Assembly: GCF_001696535.1 (NCBI RefSeq)
Contig: NZ_MBQE01000003.1
Location: 620,001-684,000, forward strand
Source: Stappia indica
GTDB lineage: Bacteria; Pseudomonadota; Alphaproteobacteria; Rhizobiales; Stappiaceae
DNA length: 64,000 bases
Direction: 5' to 3'
Shown: positions 50,717 to 59,669 of the stretch, in pieces
How positions within the stretch are numbered: the stretch's first letter is position 1
Layout of the letters: every line of letters begins with the position of its first letter
Program-made: the position numbers and the translations under genes
Notes under the pieces: generated by a model
Databases searched by the model: none
The model's input: the letters and a program-made list of their open reading frames with translations, nothing else
Told to the model about the DNA's origin: nothing

Positions 50717-51520
50717 TTGGGCGCCGACGCAACGTCAAAGCCGCGCACGCCGCGCGGCGTCCAGTCCGTCGAGACCGGCGGCGCCATCCTGATGGCATTG
50801 GCGCAGGCCGGCGGGCCGCTGAAGCTGAAGGACCTTGCCGAGACGCTCGGCATGGCCGCTGCGCAGCTGCACCCCTATCTCGTCAGCTTCCGCAACATCA
50901 ACATGGTCGAGCAGACCGAGACCGGCCAGTACCAGCTTGGCCCCTTCGCCCTGTGGCTCGGCCTCACGCGCCTGCGCAACCAGAACGCCTATCGCGAAAC
51001 GTTGCGGCGGGTTCCGGCGCTGGCCGAGGAACTGGGGCTGATGGTCGCGATCAGCGTCTGGGGCCTGCACGGCCCGACCATCGTCTATATCGAGGAGACG
51101 GCGGCGCGCATCCACTCCAACGTGGCGGTCGGCGGCACGTTCATGCTGACCATGACGGCGACGGGCAAGATCTTTGCCGCCTTCCTGCCGAGGTCGACGA
51201 CGGAACCGCTCGCCCGCGCCGAGCTGCAGGGCGTCGAGCCGTCGCTCTACGGCATCCCGATGGTCGACGAGGCGACGTTCCGCAAGGAAGTCGCCTCCGC
51301 CTGCACCAAGGGCTACTCGATCACCCGCGACGCGCCGATCCCCGGCGTCAGCGCCATCGCTGCGCCGGTGTTCGACCACACCGGCACCATCCAGCTTTCG
51401 GTGACGGTGATCGGCCCGACCAACTTCATCGATCTCGCCGAGGACGGGCCCTGTCTGAAACGACTGATCGAGTTCACGAAGGACCTGTCGCGCGATCTCG
51501 GCCACGTGCCGCCCGCCTGA
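50717..51520 (+). CDS. IclR-family transcriptional regulator
   Basis: A 267-residue regulator: HTH at about 15-70 (GGAILMALAQAGGPLKLKDL, LGMAAAQLHPYLVSF) and an IclR effector domain at about 85-260 (FMLTMTATGKIFAAF, GVSAIAAPVFDHTG). Unlike most IclR proteins the recognition helix reads AAAQLHPYL. The TTG at 50717 with AAGGAG six bases before it is the best start. It probably controls the adjacent transporter, flavoprotein, SDR and TRAP genes; its 3' end overlaps the opposing EamA gene by 47 bases. Confidence 0.87.
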   Translation: MGADATSKPRTPRGVQSVETGGAILMALAQAGGPLKLKDLAETLGMAAAQLHPYLVSFRNINMVEQTETGQYQLGPFALWLGLTRLRNQNAYRETLRRVPALAEELGLMVAISVWGLHGPTIVYIEETAARIHSNVAVGGTFMLTMTATGKIFAAFLPRSTTEPLARAELQGVEPSLYGIPMVDEATFRKEVASACTKGYSITRDAPIPGVSAIAAPVFDHTGTIQLSVTVIGPTNFIDLAEDGPCLKRLIEFTKDLSRDLGHVPPA

Positions 51521-52436
51521 CCAGCGCCCCGGCGATGTCGAGCGAGATCACCAGCCCGCTCGCCGCGATGGCGACGCCGGCAAGCTGCAACGCCGTCGGC
51601 CACTGGCCGGCGATGGGAATGGCCAGCAGCACCGCCAGCGGCGGGATCATCGCCGGGAAGAGGCCGGCGAGCCCCGATCCGAGCCGGCCGATCGCGGCGG
51701 CGTAAAGGATGATCGCCAGGCTGCCGCCGAGCATGCCCTGATAGAAGCCCTGTTCCAGCCATTTGGCGGCCGGCAGCGCCGCCGGCTCGAAGAACAGCAG
51801 GTAGGCGGGCAGCAGCACGATTGTGGTCGTTGCCGAGGCCGCGCCGATGGCCTCGACCGCCGGAAGGCGCCAGCGGCTGATCAGATAGGTGAACAGCCCC
51901 CAGAGCGAGCCCGACCCGACGAAGCACAGGTCGCCGACCAGCGTCGAGGTATCGGCCGTCTTGGCCGGTGCATTGTCCGCCGCGATGGCTACGAGGCCAG
52001 CGATCAGCACGGCCATGCCGATCTTGCGGTTGAGGCTCATCTTCTGCCCGTCGAGCAGCACCGGCAGCAGGTTGGCGACGATGATGGTCATGCCCGGCGA
52101 GATCACGACCGCATGCGCCAGCGGTGCGATGCCGAAACCGGTGTTGAACAGGAAGGCGAAGGGCGGGCCGATGGCGACGGTGATCAGCGCCAGGCGGGGC
52201 AGGGAAAGCCCGCCCAGCCGCGAGCCGCGCCACAGCATCACCGGAACCAGCAGCAGCGCGGCGACGCCATAGCGCAGGATGGCGAGGTCGGCGCTGGTGA
52301 AGCCGTCCGACCGGCCGATATCGACGCCGATATTGTAGAAGGCCCAGGCGATGGAGGCCGAAAGTCCGAGCAGGATACCCGGCAAAAGGCGGCCCGGTTG
52401 TCCCGGGCCGCCTGTGTCCCTTGCAATGGGGGGCAT
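51474..52436 (-). CDS. EamA-family DMT transporter
   Basis: A 320-residue membrane protein with ten helices in two EamA repeats. It ends inside the opposing IclR gene (47-base convergent overlap). The ATG at 52434-52436 lies two bases after the flavoprotein stop, but the first 16 codons contain a terminator-like hairpin with a T-run. Initiation at the TTG near 52385 (LPGILLGLSASIAWAF) is therefore a realistic alternative, giving about 303 residues. Substrate unknown. Confidence 0.82.
   Translation of the reverse strand: MPPIARDTGGPGQPGRLLPGILLGLSASIAWAFYNIGVDIGRSDGFTSADLAILRYGVAALLLVPVMLWRGSRLGGLSLPRLALITVAIGPPFAFLFNTGFGIAPLAHAVVISPGMTIIVANLLPVLLDGQKMSLNRKIGMAVLIAGLVAIAADNAPAKTADTSTLVGDLCFVGSGSLWGLFTYLISRWRLPAVEAIGAASATTTIVLLPAYLLFFEPAALPAAKWLEQGFYQGMLGGSLAIILYAAAIGRLGSGLAGLFPAMIPPLAVLLAIPIAGQWPTALQLAGVAIAASGLVISLDIAGALVRRAARGRDRATGPS
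52384..52412 (-). terminator. Terminator hairpin inside the EamA 5' coding region
   Basis: Perfect 10-bp arms GGCGGCCCGG and CCGGGCCGCC with a five-base loop and a TTTT run on the minus strand. It would end the flavoprotein transcript or attenuate read-through into the EamA gene. Confidence 0.7.
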
Positions 52437-52438
52437 GG

Positions 52439-54139
52439 TCAGTCGTTGGCCCCGGCCATGTGGCGCGCGGCGATGTAGCCGAAGGTAATGGCCGGGCCGA
52501 GGGTGATGCCGCCGCCCGGATAATTGCCGCCCATGATGCTGAGCGCATCGTTGCCGGCGGCATAGAGCCCGGCGATCGGCCGGCCTGCCTCGTCCAGCAC
52601 GCGGGCATTCTCGTCGGTCTTGAGGCCGGCGAAGGTGCCGAGATCGCCGATCACCAGCTTGACCGCGTAGAACGGGCCGTTCTCGACTGGCGCGACGCAG
52701 GGGTTGGGCTGGTGCTCGGGATCGCCGAGCGAGCGGTTGTAGGAGGTCGAGCCCTTGTGGAACTCCGGATCCTCGCCCTTGCGCGCATGCTCGTTGAAGG
52801 TGGCGACGGTCCGCTCGAGCTGCGCCCCGTCCGCGCCGATCTTCTCGGCCAGCTCGCGCAGGCTCTTGCCTTCGAACAGGTAGCCGGAGCGGATCAGGCC
52901 GCGATAGGGCACCGGCGCCGGCTTGACAAAGCCGAGGCCGTATTTGCGCAGCGTCTTGTGGTCGGCGATGAAGTAGGCGCAGATCTCGCCGCCCTCGGCC
53001 TCGCAGGCCTTGCGCATCGCCTGGCAGAAGTCGTGGTAGGAATCCGCCTCGTTGACGAAGCGCTTGCCCGACCGGGTCACCGCGATGACGCCGGGCTTGG
53101 AGCGATCGACGAAATGCGGGAAGACGCCCAGCGTGCCGTCGCGGCGCGGGGGGCGCGACACCGGCACCCAGGCCGCGTTGTTGGGCAGGTCGTCCTTGAT
53201 GGCGGCGCCCACTGCCGAGCCGAGGCGCAGGCCGTCGCCGGTGTTGCCCGGAGGCGCCGGCGAGACATGCTCGTGGCCGGACGGGGAATGCGGGAACAGC
53301 TCCTTGCGGCGCACCGCGTCCTGCGGGAAGCCGCCGGCTGCCAGCACGACGCCCTTGCGCGCGGTGACTTCCACCGGACCTTCCGCCGTGTCGACGATGG
53401 CACCTGTGACGATGCCGCGTTCGTCGCGCAGCAGCTCGCGCACGCCGGCACGGGTCCAGATCGGCACGTTCATGTCGAAGCAGGACTTGGCGAGCCGCGC
53501 GACCAGCGCATTGCCGTTGACCAGGCGCATCGGCCGGCCGTGGAAGGCCATGTCCTTGAGGAACTTGATGAACAGCTTGGCGACATAGAAGGCCGAGATC
53601 GGCGACTTGGTGACGCGGAAGAAGTGCAGCAGCTCCTTGCCCGAGCCGATCATCATGCCGAGGAAGGTGATCTCGGCGAGCGGCGGGCGAAGACGGCGGA
53701 TCTCCTTGCCGAGCTCCCGCCCGTCGAAGGGGCGGGCGACGATGGAGCGCCCGCCCGGCATCCCGCCCGGCGCGTCGGGGTGATAGTCGGCGAAGGTCGG
53801 GCCGAGGTCGAACTGCAGCGAGGTCTTCTCCTCGAAGAACTCGACCGCCTTGGGGCCGGCTTCCAGGAAGGCGTCGACACGGGCCGGATCGAAGAAGTCG
53901 CCCGCCTCGTGCTGGAGATAGGTGCGGGCCTTCTCGGGAGAATCCTCGACGCCGGCGCGCTTGGCCGGGCCGTTGCAGGGGACCCACATCCACCCGCCGG
54001 AGCGGGCGGTGGTGCCGCCGAAGACCGGCTCCTTCTCCACCACCAGGACATCGAGCCGGCGGTGCGCGGCCGAGACGGCGCTGGCGAGGCCGCCGGCGCC
54101 CGATCCGACGACGAGAACGTCGCAGCTGTGCTTTTTCAT
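52439..54139 (-). CDS. FAD-binding dehydrogenase, 3-ketosteroid dehydrogenase/fumarate-reductase-like
   Basis: A 566-residue flavoprotein of the FAD_binding_2 family. N-terminal motif VLVVGSGAGGLASAVSAA (about 8-25), then GGTTARSGGWMWVP near 42-55, and the C-terminal GNYPGGGITLGPAITFGYIAARH near 538-560, all typical of KstD-like dehydrogenases. They introduce or reduce a C=C bond next to a carbonyl. There is no signal peptide, so it is cytoplasmic. It follows an SDR gene (29-base gap), suggesting paired alcohol/enone chemistry on a compound imported by the adjacent TRAP system. Confidence 0.88.
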   Translation of the reverse strand: MKKHSCDVLVVGSGAGGLASAVSAAHRRLDVLVVEKEPVFGGTTARSGGWMWVPCNGPAKRAGVEDSPEKARTYLQHEAGDFFDPARVDAFLEAGPKAVEFFEEKTSLQFDLGPTFADYHPDAPGGMPGGRSIVARPFDGRELGKEIRRLRPPLAEITFLGMMIGSGKELLHFFRVTKSPISAFYVAKLFIKFLKDMAFHGRPMRLVNGNALVARLAKSCFDMNVPIWTRAGVRELLRDERGIVTGAIVDTAEGPVEVTARKGVVLAAGGFPQDAVRRKELFPHSPSGHEHVSPAPPGNTGDGLRLGSAVGAAIKDDLPNNAAWVPVSRPPRRDGTLGVFPHFVDRSKPGVIAVTRSGKRFVNEADSYHDFCQAMRKACEAEGGEICAYFIADHKTLRKYGLGFVKPAPVPYRGLIRSGYLFEGKSLRELAEKIGADGAQLERTVATFNEHARKGEDPEFHKGSTSYNRSLGDPEHQPNPCVAPVENGPFYAVKLVIGDLGTFAGLKTDENARVLDEAGRPIAGLYAAGNDALSIMGGNYPGGGITLGPAITFGYIAARHMAGAND

Positions 54140-54168
54140 TGGTGCAATTCCTTGAAAGGCGAGGCGGG

Positions 54169-54921
54169 TCAGGCCGCCAGATAGCCGCCGTCGACGGGCA
54201 GGATGGTGCCGGTCACGTAGCTGGACATGTCCGAGACGAGGAACAGGACGGGGCCGACGAGTTCGTCCGGCTGGCCGGTCCGCCCGAGCGGGGTGTGGGC
54301 CATGAACTTGCCGATGGCCGCCTCGTTGCCGCGCGTGTGCTCGGTCATCGGCGTGTCGATGACGCCGGGGGCGATGGCGTTCACCCGGACGCCGCGCGGG
54401 GCGAATTCGTGGGCCAGCGCCTTGGTGAGCTGGCCGACCGCGCCCTTGCTGGCGATATAGGCGGAGATGCCGAAGCCGGCGGACAGCGACATGATCGAGG
54501 CAAGGTTGACGATTCGCCCGCCGGTTGCTTCCAGCTGCGCCGCATAGGCCAGAACCATGTTGCGCGGCCCGTCGACATTGACGCGGAACGTCTGGTCCCA
54601 CTCGCTCTCGAAGCCCGGATCGCCGAAACGATGCCGCTTCAGAATGCCGGCATTGTTCACCAGGATGCGGGCATCGCCCAGCTCCGCGCGGGTCTTCTCG
54701 GCAAAGGCGCGGGCGGACTGCAGGTCCGACACGTCGCATTGCGCGCTCATCGATCGGACGCCCGCCTCGGCGGCAAGAGCGGCCGTTTCCGCAGCGGCGT
54801 CGGCGTTGATGTCGCAGACCGCGACATGCGCGCCAGCCCTTGCAAGACCCAGCGCAATTGCCCGGCCGTTGCCCTGTCCCGCGCCCGTCACGATGGCGGC
54901 GGAGCCCTCGACTCCAATCAT
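54169..54921 (-). CDS. Short-chain dehydrogenase/reductase
   Basis: A 250-residue classical SDR. Coenzyme motif TGAGQGNG at 12-19 (GNG in place of GIG), NNAG at 89-92, Ser142, Tyr155, Lys159 (YIASK). Asp37 after the second strand (VCDIN) favours NAD over NADP. It is the first gene of the minus-strand group with the KstD-like flavoprotein and is divergent from the TRAP transporter. Confidence 0.9.
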   Translation of the reverse strand: MIGVEGSAAIVTGAGQGNGRAIALGLARAGAHVAVCDINADAAAETAALAAEAGVRSMSAQCDVSDLQSARAFAEKTRAELGDARILVNNAGILKRHRFGDPGFESEWDQTFRVNVDGPRNMVLAYAAQLEATGGRIVNLASIMSLSAGFGISAYIASKGAVGQLTKALAHEFAPRGVRVNAIAPGVIDTPMTEHTRGNEAAIGKFMAHTPLGRTGQPDELVGPVLFLVSDMSSYVTGTILPVDGGYLAA

Positions 54922-54935
54922 GGGCCTCTCCCTAA

Positions 54936-54952
54936 ATTAGTGTATTGCTAAT
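54936..54952. promoter_or_regulatory. Inverted repeat in the SDR/TRAP divergent promoter
   Basis: ATTAG-TGTATTG-CTAAT in an AT-rich stretch 14 bases before the SDR start. The arms are only 5 bp, so this is a modest candidate for a regulator site, possibly the nearby IclR protein. Confidence 0.4.
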
Positions 54953-55091
54953 CCGTTTGATTATAGATAACACTTGAGTTAGGCAAGCGGGAGGTTGAAA
55001 AAAGCCGAACGCTGGGCCGGGAGGCCGCCGGACGGCGCGGCAAACAAGATCAAAGAGACGCCCCGTATCGGGGCGCGTTAGGGAGGTCCTG

Positions 55092-56123
55092 ATGAAGGCA
55101 CGGCTCGCATCCGCCGCGTTGGCGGCTACCATGCTTACGGCTGCTCCGGCGCTCGCCGACAGCTACGACCTGCAGAGCGTTTTCGGCCTGCAGGTACCCT
55201 CGATCGGCCAGAGCCCGGTCAAGTGGGCCGAGCGCGTCAAGCTGATGACCGACGGTGCCATCGACATCAAGGTGCACGGCGCCGGCGACTTCGTGCCGCC
55301 GTTCGAGGTGTTCGAGGCGGTCAGCAACGGCTCCATCCCGATGGGCTTCGACTGGATCGGTTACTGGGCAAGCTCCATTCCCGTCGCCAACCTCGTGGGC
55401 TCCATGCCCTTCGGCCCGACCCCGGACGTGGCGCTCGGCTGGATGTTCGAGGGCGGCGGTCTGGAGATCATCCAGAAGGCCTATGACCCGCATGGCGTGA
55501 AGATCATCCCGTGCCATCTCGTCGTGCCGGAGGCCGGCGGCTGGTTCAACAAGGAGATCAACACGGCCGAGGACTTCAAGGGCCTCAACATGCGCATCGC
55601 CGGCCTCGGCGGTCAGGCGCTGGCCCGTCTCGGCGCCAACACCCAGCTCGTGCCGGCCGGCGAGATCTTCGTGTCGCTTGAGACCGGCCGCATCGACGCG
55701 ACCGAGTTCTCCGCGCCGCAGCTCGACATCGGCTTCGGCTTCGAGAAGGTCGCCAAGACCTATTACTTCCCGGGCTGGCACCAGCCGTCGAGCTGGGACT
55801 CCATCATCGTCAACATGGATGTGTGGAACGGCTTCACCGAAGGCCAGCAGCAGATCATGATCGAGGCCTGCAAGGCCAACATCACGGCGAACCTGGGCGA
55901 CCAGATCCACCAGCAGGCCGTGGCCATCGGCAAGATCCGCGATGCCGGTGTCACGATCAAGCGCTTCCCCGACGAGGTGCTGGTCGCCCTGCGTGCCGCG
56001 TCCCAGGAAGTGATGGCCGAGGAAGCCGCCAAGGATCCGATCTTCAAGGAGGCGCTCGACTCGCTCAACGCCTATATCGAGCGCGTCGGCGAGTGGGGCG
56101 AGCTGCAGGCCCTGCCGCGCTGA
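55092..56123 (+). CDS. dctP: TRAP transporter solute-binding protein, DctP-like
   Basis: A 343-residue extracytoplasmic TRAP binding protein. Signal peptide MKARLASAALAATMLTAAPALA; mature start DSYDLQSVFGLQVP. The family segment FKGLNMRIAGLGGQALARLGA near 165-185 contains the carboxylate-binding arginine (Arg in MRIAGLG), so an organic acid is the likely ligand. The variant with GFDWIGYWASSIP belongs to the 2-oxo/aromatic-acid-type subgroup as I remember it. It is followed by the two membrane subunits. Confidence 0.92.
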   Translation: MKARLASAALAATMLTAAPALADSYDLQSVFGLQVPSIGQSPVKWAERVKLMTDGAIDIKVHGAGDFVPPFEVFEAVSNGSIPMGFDWIGYWASSIPVANLVGSMPFGPTPDVALGWMFEGGGLEIIQKAYDPHGVKIIPCHLVVPEAGGWFNKEINTAEDFKGLNMRIAGLGGQALARLGANTQLVPAGEIFVSLETGRIDATEFSAPQLDIGFGFEKVAKTYYFPGWHQPSSWDSIIVNMDVWNGFTEGQQQIMIEACKANITANLGDQIHQQAVAIGKIRDAGVTIKRFPDEVLVALRAASQEVMAEEAAKDPIFKEALDSLNAYIERVGEWGELQALPR

Positions 56124-56153
56124 TCTCCCGAAACTCTTCGGAACAAACGGATC

Positions 56154-56182
56154 GGACGGCATCCTCATGAAGGATGCCGTCC
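56154..56182 (+). terminator. Stem-loop after dctP
   Basis: Perfect 11-bp arms GGACGGCATCC and GGATGCCGTCC with a seven-base loop, then TTTCG. It lies between the binding-protein and membrane-subunit genes and covers the alternative upstream ATG (56174) of dctQ, supporting the later GTG start. Confidence 0.65.
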
Positions 56183-56221
56183 TTTCGCAATGATACGCCG
56201 CACAAGCCTACGGAGGTCGCC

Positions 56222-56797
56222 GTGTCCGAACTGAGCCGCAAGGCGGGGGAGGTTCTCGCCTTTCCCGGCAAGATCGTCGGATGGCTGGTGCTGCCGCTGA
56301 TCCTGTCCGTCTGCGCCGGAGTGCTCGCCGCCAAGCTCGGCATCAATCGCTTGGCCGACTGGGGCACCAGCATCCCGCTGTTCGACGCCGGCATCACCGT
56401 CAACACGCTTCTCGACCTGCAATGGCATGTCTTCGCGCTGGTGGTGCTGTTCGGCGGGGTCTATGCCTATCGCGACCGCAGCCATGTGAGTGTCGACTTC
56501 CTCGCCGCGAACTTCTCGCCCCGAACTCGGGCCATCGTCGATCTGGTCTGCGACCTCATCTTCCTGCTGCCCTTCTGCGCCATCGTCGTCTGGTTCGGAA
56601 CGCGCTTTGCCCACCGCGCCTATGTGACGGGCGAGGGCTCGACCTATGGCGGCATGATCGACCGCTGGATGATCAAGGCCTGCATTCCCATCGCCTTTTC
56701 GCTGCTGGGGCTTGCGGCGGTGAACCGCATCATCGGCACCCTGATCGGACTGGTGCGCGGCGACTTTTCTTCTGCCAAGAACAGGACCGGCTCGTGA
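56222..56797 (+). CDS. dctQ: TRAP transporter small membrane subunit, DctQ-like
   Basis: A 191-residue protein with four helices (about 17-40, 55-75, 100-120, 145-165), the normal DctQ form. GTG at 56222 has GGAGG eight bases ahead. It links to DctM; its TGA overlaps the dctM ATG by one base. Confidence 0.88.
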   Translation: MSELSRKAGEVLAFPGKIVGWLVLPLILSVCAGVLAAKLGINRLADWGTSIPLFDAGITVNTLLDLQWHVFALVVLFGGVYAYRDRSHVSVDFLAANFSPRTRAIVDLVCDLIFLLPFCAIVVWFGTRFAHRAYVTGEGSTYGGMIDRWMIKACIPIAFSLLGLAAVNRIIGTLIGLVRGDFSSAKNRTGS

Positions 56798-58137
56798 TGG
56801 AAGACGCATTCTGGCCGCTGCTGATGCTGCTCGGGCTGATGGGCGGCATCTTCGCGGGCTATCCCGTCGCCTTCGTCCTCGGGGGCATCGGCATTCTCTT
56901 CGCCGTCATGGCCGGCGTTCCGCTCGTCTTCCTGTCGACGACGGTGGCGCGCATCTATTCCGGTACGCTGACCAACTGGCTGCTGATCGCCATCCCGCTT
57001 TTCGTCTTCATGGGACTGATGCTGGAGCGCTCGGGCGTTGCCGAACGGCTATTGAAGTCGCTGGCCTCGGTGTTTCGCGGCATGCCCGGCGGCTACGCCT
57101 TCGCGGTCGCCATCATCGGCGTGGTCATGGCCGCCTCGACCGGCATCATCGGCGCCTCCGTCGTGCTGATGGGCATGATGGCGCTGCCGACCATGCTGCA
57201 GAACCGCTACGACCCGAAGATCTCCACCGGCCTCATTGCCGCCAGCGGCACGCTCGGCATTCTCATTCCGCCAAGCATCATGCTGATCGTCCTCGGCGAC
57301 CAGCTGCGCGTGTCGGTCGGCGATCTGTTCATGGCGGCGGTCGGGCCGGGCCTGCTGCTCGGCGCGCTCTACATCCTCTATCTGGTCTGCGTCGCGATCT
57401 TCCAGCCGCACCGCATGCCGCCGGCCGAGGTGGCTGATCCGCAGCCCTTCTGGCAGGCCGCGGGAACGCTGGCGCTCGACCTGCTGGCGCCCGTGCTGCT
57501 GATCGTCTCGGTGCTCGGCACCATCGTCGCCGGCATCGCCACGCCGACCGAATCCGCCGCCATCGGCGCGCTGGGCGCCATGGTGCTGGCGCTGGTCTCG
57601 CGGCAGCTCGACTGGGCGACGCTCTACGCGGCCCTGCGCGACACGACCAAGACCACCGCGATGATCATCTTCGTGATGCTCGGCGCGACCGTCTTTTCCG
57701 TCGTGTTCCGCAAGCTCGGGGGCGATGCGCTGATCGCGGATCTTTTCGCGGTGCACGAGGGCAACCCTTACGTCGTGATCATCATGATCATGGCGCTGGT
57801 CTTCGTTCTCGGCTTCTTCCTGGAATGGGTCGAGATCACGCTGGTGGTGGTGCCCATCGTCGCGCCCGTGGTGGCCGGGCTCGACTTCGGCCTGACGCCG
57901 GAGCAGACGCTGATCTGGTTCGCCATTGCGCTGGCGGTGAACCTGCAGACCTCGTTCCTGACGCCGCCCTTCGGCTACGCGCTGTTCTACCTGCGCGGCA
58001 TCGCGCCGGAAGGCGTTTCCATCGGCACGATCTACCGGGGCGTCATTCCCTTCGTGATCCTGCAGATCGTCGCGCTGGCCGCAGTGATCTACTGGCCGCA
58101 GGTCGCGCTCTACATCCCGCTCGCCCTGGCGAAATAA
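56797..58137 (+). CDS. dctM: TRAP transporter large membrane subunit, DctM-like
   Basis: A 446-residue polytopic protein with about 12 helices, the ion-coupled channel of the TRAP system. Family segments: FAGYPVAFVLGGIGILFAV near 20-38, AASTGIIGASVVLMGMMALP near 110-130, GTLGILIPPSIMLIVLG near 150 and a late LTPPFGYALFYLRG. The ATG at 56797 overlaps the DctQ stop. Together with DctP and DctQ it imports an organic acid using the sodium or proton gradient. Confidence 0.93.
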   Translation: MEDAFWPLLMLLGLMGGIFAGYPVAFVLGGIGILFAVMAGVPLVFLSTTVARIYSGTLTNWLLIAIPLFVFMGLMLERSGVAERLLKSLASVFRGMPGGYAFAVAIIGVVMAASTGIIGASVVLMGMMALPTMLQNRYDPKISTGLIAASGTLGILIPPSIMLIVLGDQLRVSVGDLFMAAVGPGLLLGALYILYLVCVAIFQPHRMPPAEVADPQPFWQAAGTLALDLLAPVLLIVSVLGTIVAGIATPTESAAIGALGAMVLALVSRQLDWATLYAALRDTTKTTAMIIFVMLGATVFSVVFRKLGGDALIADLFAVHEGNPYVVIIMIMALVFVLGFFLEWVEITLVVVPIVAPVVAGLDFGLTPEQTLIWFAIALAVNLQTSFLTPPFGYALFYLRGIAPEGVSIGTIYRGVIPFVILQIVALAAVIYWPQVALYIPLALAK

Positions 58138-58148
58138 CCGTCACGCCG

Positions 58149-58163
58149 CCGCCCGCCGGGCGG
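58149..58163. terminator. Small GC hairpin between convergent dctM and lacI-type genes
   Basis: CCGCCC-GCC-GGGCGG, twelve bases after the dctM stop, with no T-run. It may help end either transcript; weak evidence. Confidence 0.3.
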
Positions 58164-58253
58164 TGGCCGGACCAGTCCTCCCAAGCCGCCGGACCGGCGC
58201 TTTCGTCCCTGCACGGAAGCCGCTTGTCCGGCGCGGTCCGTTCTGGCGAGCCC

Positions 58254-59282
58254 TCAGGCAAGGGCAGGGCGCGCGACAGTGCCGCGCTCGACGAGGCCGA
58301 CCGGCAGGATCGTCGCCTGCGGCACGCTCTCGTCCGGCCGCTCGATCAGCGACAGCAGCAGCCGGGCGGCGATGGCGCCGGCCTCGAACTGCTGGATGCG
58401 CACGGTCGTCAGCCCCGGCGGGATCAACTCCAGCAGCGGCATGTCGTTGAAGCCGGTGATCGAGATGTCCTTCGGGCACGAGCGGCCGACCGACTGGAAG
58501 AACGACATGGCGCCGAGCGCGAGACGGTCGTTGGCGCACAGCACCGCCGTGGTGCCGGGTGCGCGGGCGTGGATCTCGGCGGCGCAGCGCCGGCCTTCTT
58601 CCTCGTCGAACCGTTCGGCCTCGGTGATCACCGTGTCGTCCGGACCGAGCCCCGCCGCGTCCACCATCGCCTGGAAGGCATTGAGCCGCAGCCGGCCGGT
58701 GGACAGCTCCGCCGGGCCGGCCAGATGCGCGATCCTCCTATGTCCCTGCCGGCGCAGCAGGTCGAAGACGAGGCGGATGCCTTCCTCCTCGTCGTTGATG
58801 ACGTAAGGGATGTTGGTTTCCTCGATGCGTCGGTTCAGCGTCACGACGGGCAGGCCCTGGCGTGCCGCCTCGACGATGCCGGGATCGCTGCGCAGCACGG
58901 CGGTGTGGATGATGCCGTCGACGCCGCGCTCCTGAAGGATCTCCACCAGTCGCTGTTCGCGCCGCGGCTGGCTGTCGGTGTTGACCAGGATCGAGGCGTA
59001 GCCGGCCGCCTCCATCACGCTCTCGATGCCGCGCACGATGGGCGGAAAGATCATGTTGGTGATGTCGGGGATCATTACCCCGACCGTCATGGTCTTCTGT
59101 TTGCGCAGGCTGAAGGCGACGCGATTGGGCCGATAGCCGAGCGTGCGGGCGGCCTCGCGCACCCGCTCCACCACTTCTTCCGAGAGCGAGGAGCGGGCAG
59201 AGGCATCGAGCGCCCTGGAGACGGTCGAGGGATGCACGCCCGTTGCCCGGGCGATGTCCTTGAGTGTGGGCCGTTTTCTCAT
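58254..59282 (-). CDS. LacI-family transcriptional repressor
   Basis: A 342-residue LacI/GalR protein. HTH MRKRPTLKDIARATGVHPSTVSRAL at the N-terminus (outlined; recognition part TGVHPSTVSRAL), hinge near 50-60 (YRPNRVAFSLRKQ) and a sugar-binding-type effector domain with VGVMIPDITNMIFPPIVRG and TGFNDMPLLELIPPGLTTV. The ATG at 59280-59282 gives the usual family start; an ATG at 59315 adds 11 residues. Three GCAATCGATTGC palindromes upstream are its likely operators and also precede the divergent importer genes. Confidence 0.92.
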   Translation of the reverse strand: MRKRPTLKDIARATGVHPSTVSRALDASARSSLSEEVVERVREAARTLGYRPNRVAFSLRKQKTMTVGVMIPDITNMIFPPIVRGIESVMEAAGYASILVNTDSQPRREQRLVEILQERGVDGIIHTAVLRSDPGIVEAARQGLPVVTLNRRIEETNIPYVINDEEEGIRLVFDLLRRQGHRRIAHLAGPAELSTGRLRLNAFQAMVDAAGLGPDDTVITEAERFDEEEGRRCAAEIHARAPGTTAVLCANDRLALGAMSFFQSVGRSCPKDISITGFNDMPLLELIPPGLTTVRIQQFEAGAIAARLLLSLIERPDESVPQATILPVGLVERGTVARPALA

Positions 59283-59339
59283 GTCGCGCGCTGCCTGGTT
59301 GCGATCCGGTCTCATGATATACCGGCCGCAGGGGTATTC

Positions 59340-59353
59340 TGCAATCGATTGCA
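59340..59353. promoter_or_regulatory. LacI operator copy 1
   Basis: Perfect palindrome TGCAATCGATTGCA, centre 59346.5, 58 bases before the repressor start. Symmetric dyads with a central CG are the normal target of LacI-family proteins. Confidence 0.82.
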
Positions 59354-59393
59354 CATTCCATATTGACGCATGCGAAATCGGGTGATAGCGATA

Positions 59394-59407
59394 TGCAATC
59401 GATTGCG
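59394..59407. promoter_or_regulatory. LacI operator copy 2
   Basis: TGCAATCGATTGCG, containing the same 12-base palindrome as copies 1 and 3; centre 54 bases from copy 1. A degenerate further match (TTGCATCGATCAA) lies just after it. Confidence 0.82.
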
Positions 59408-59669
59408 TAAATTGCATCGATCAATGGCTGTCGTGCCGCAATGCGATCTGCCGGGGGAGCGCTTCCGCAATCCCGGGCGTGCATTCGGCCCAGCAGGCCC
59501 TTCGGGGCTGGCCGACGCCATCATGCGACTTGCAGCTTCGCCGCAAAGGCCCTCGCGGGCCGACCACTGGCGGGCATTTCGACACGCGGTGCCGCGACGG
59601 AGGAGGTCGCGGCCGGCATCTCCGGATCCAGGACGGACTTTAGGGATCCGGCAAAGGCAGGCGAAAACG

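Noticed and set aside
56174-56221. ATG at 56174 as the dctQ start
   Set aside because: It lies inside the perfect hairpin after dctP and has no ribosome site, whereas the GTG at 56222 has GGAGG at good spacing.
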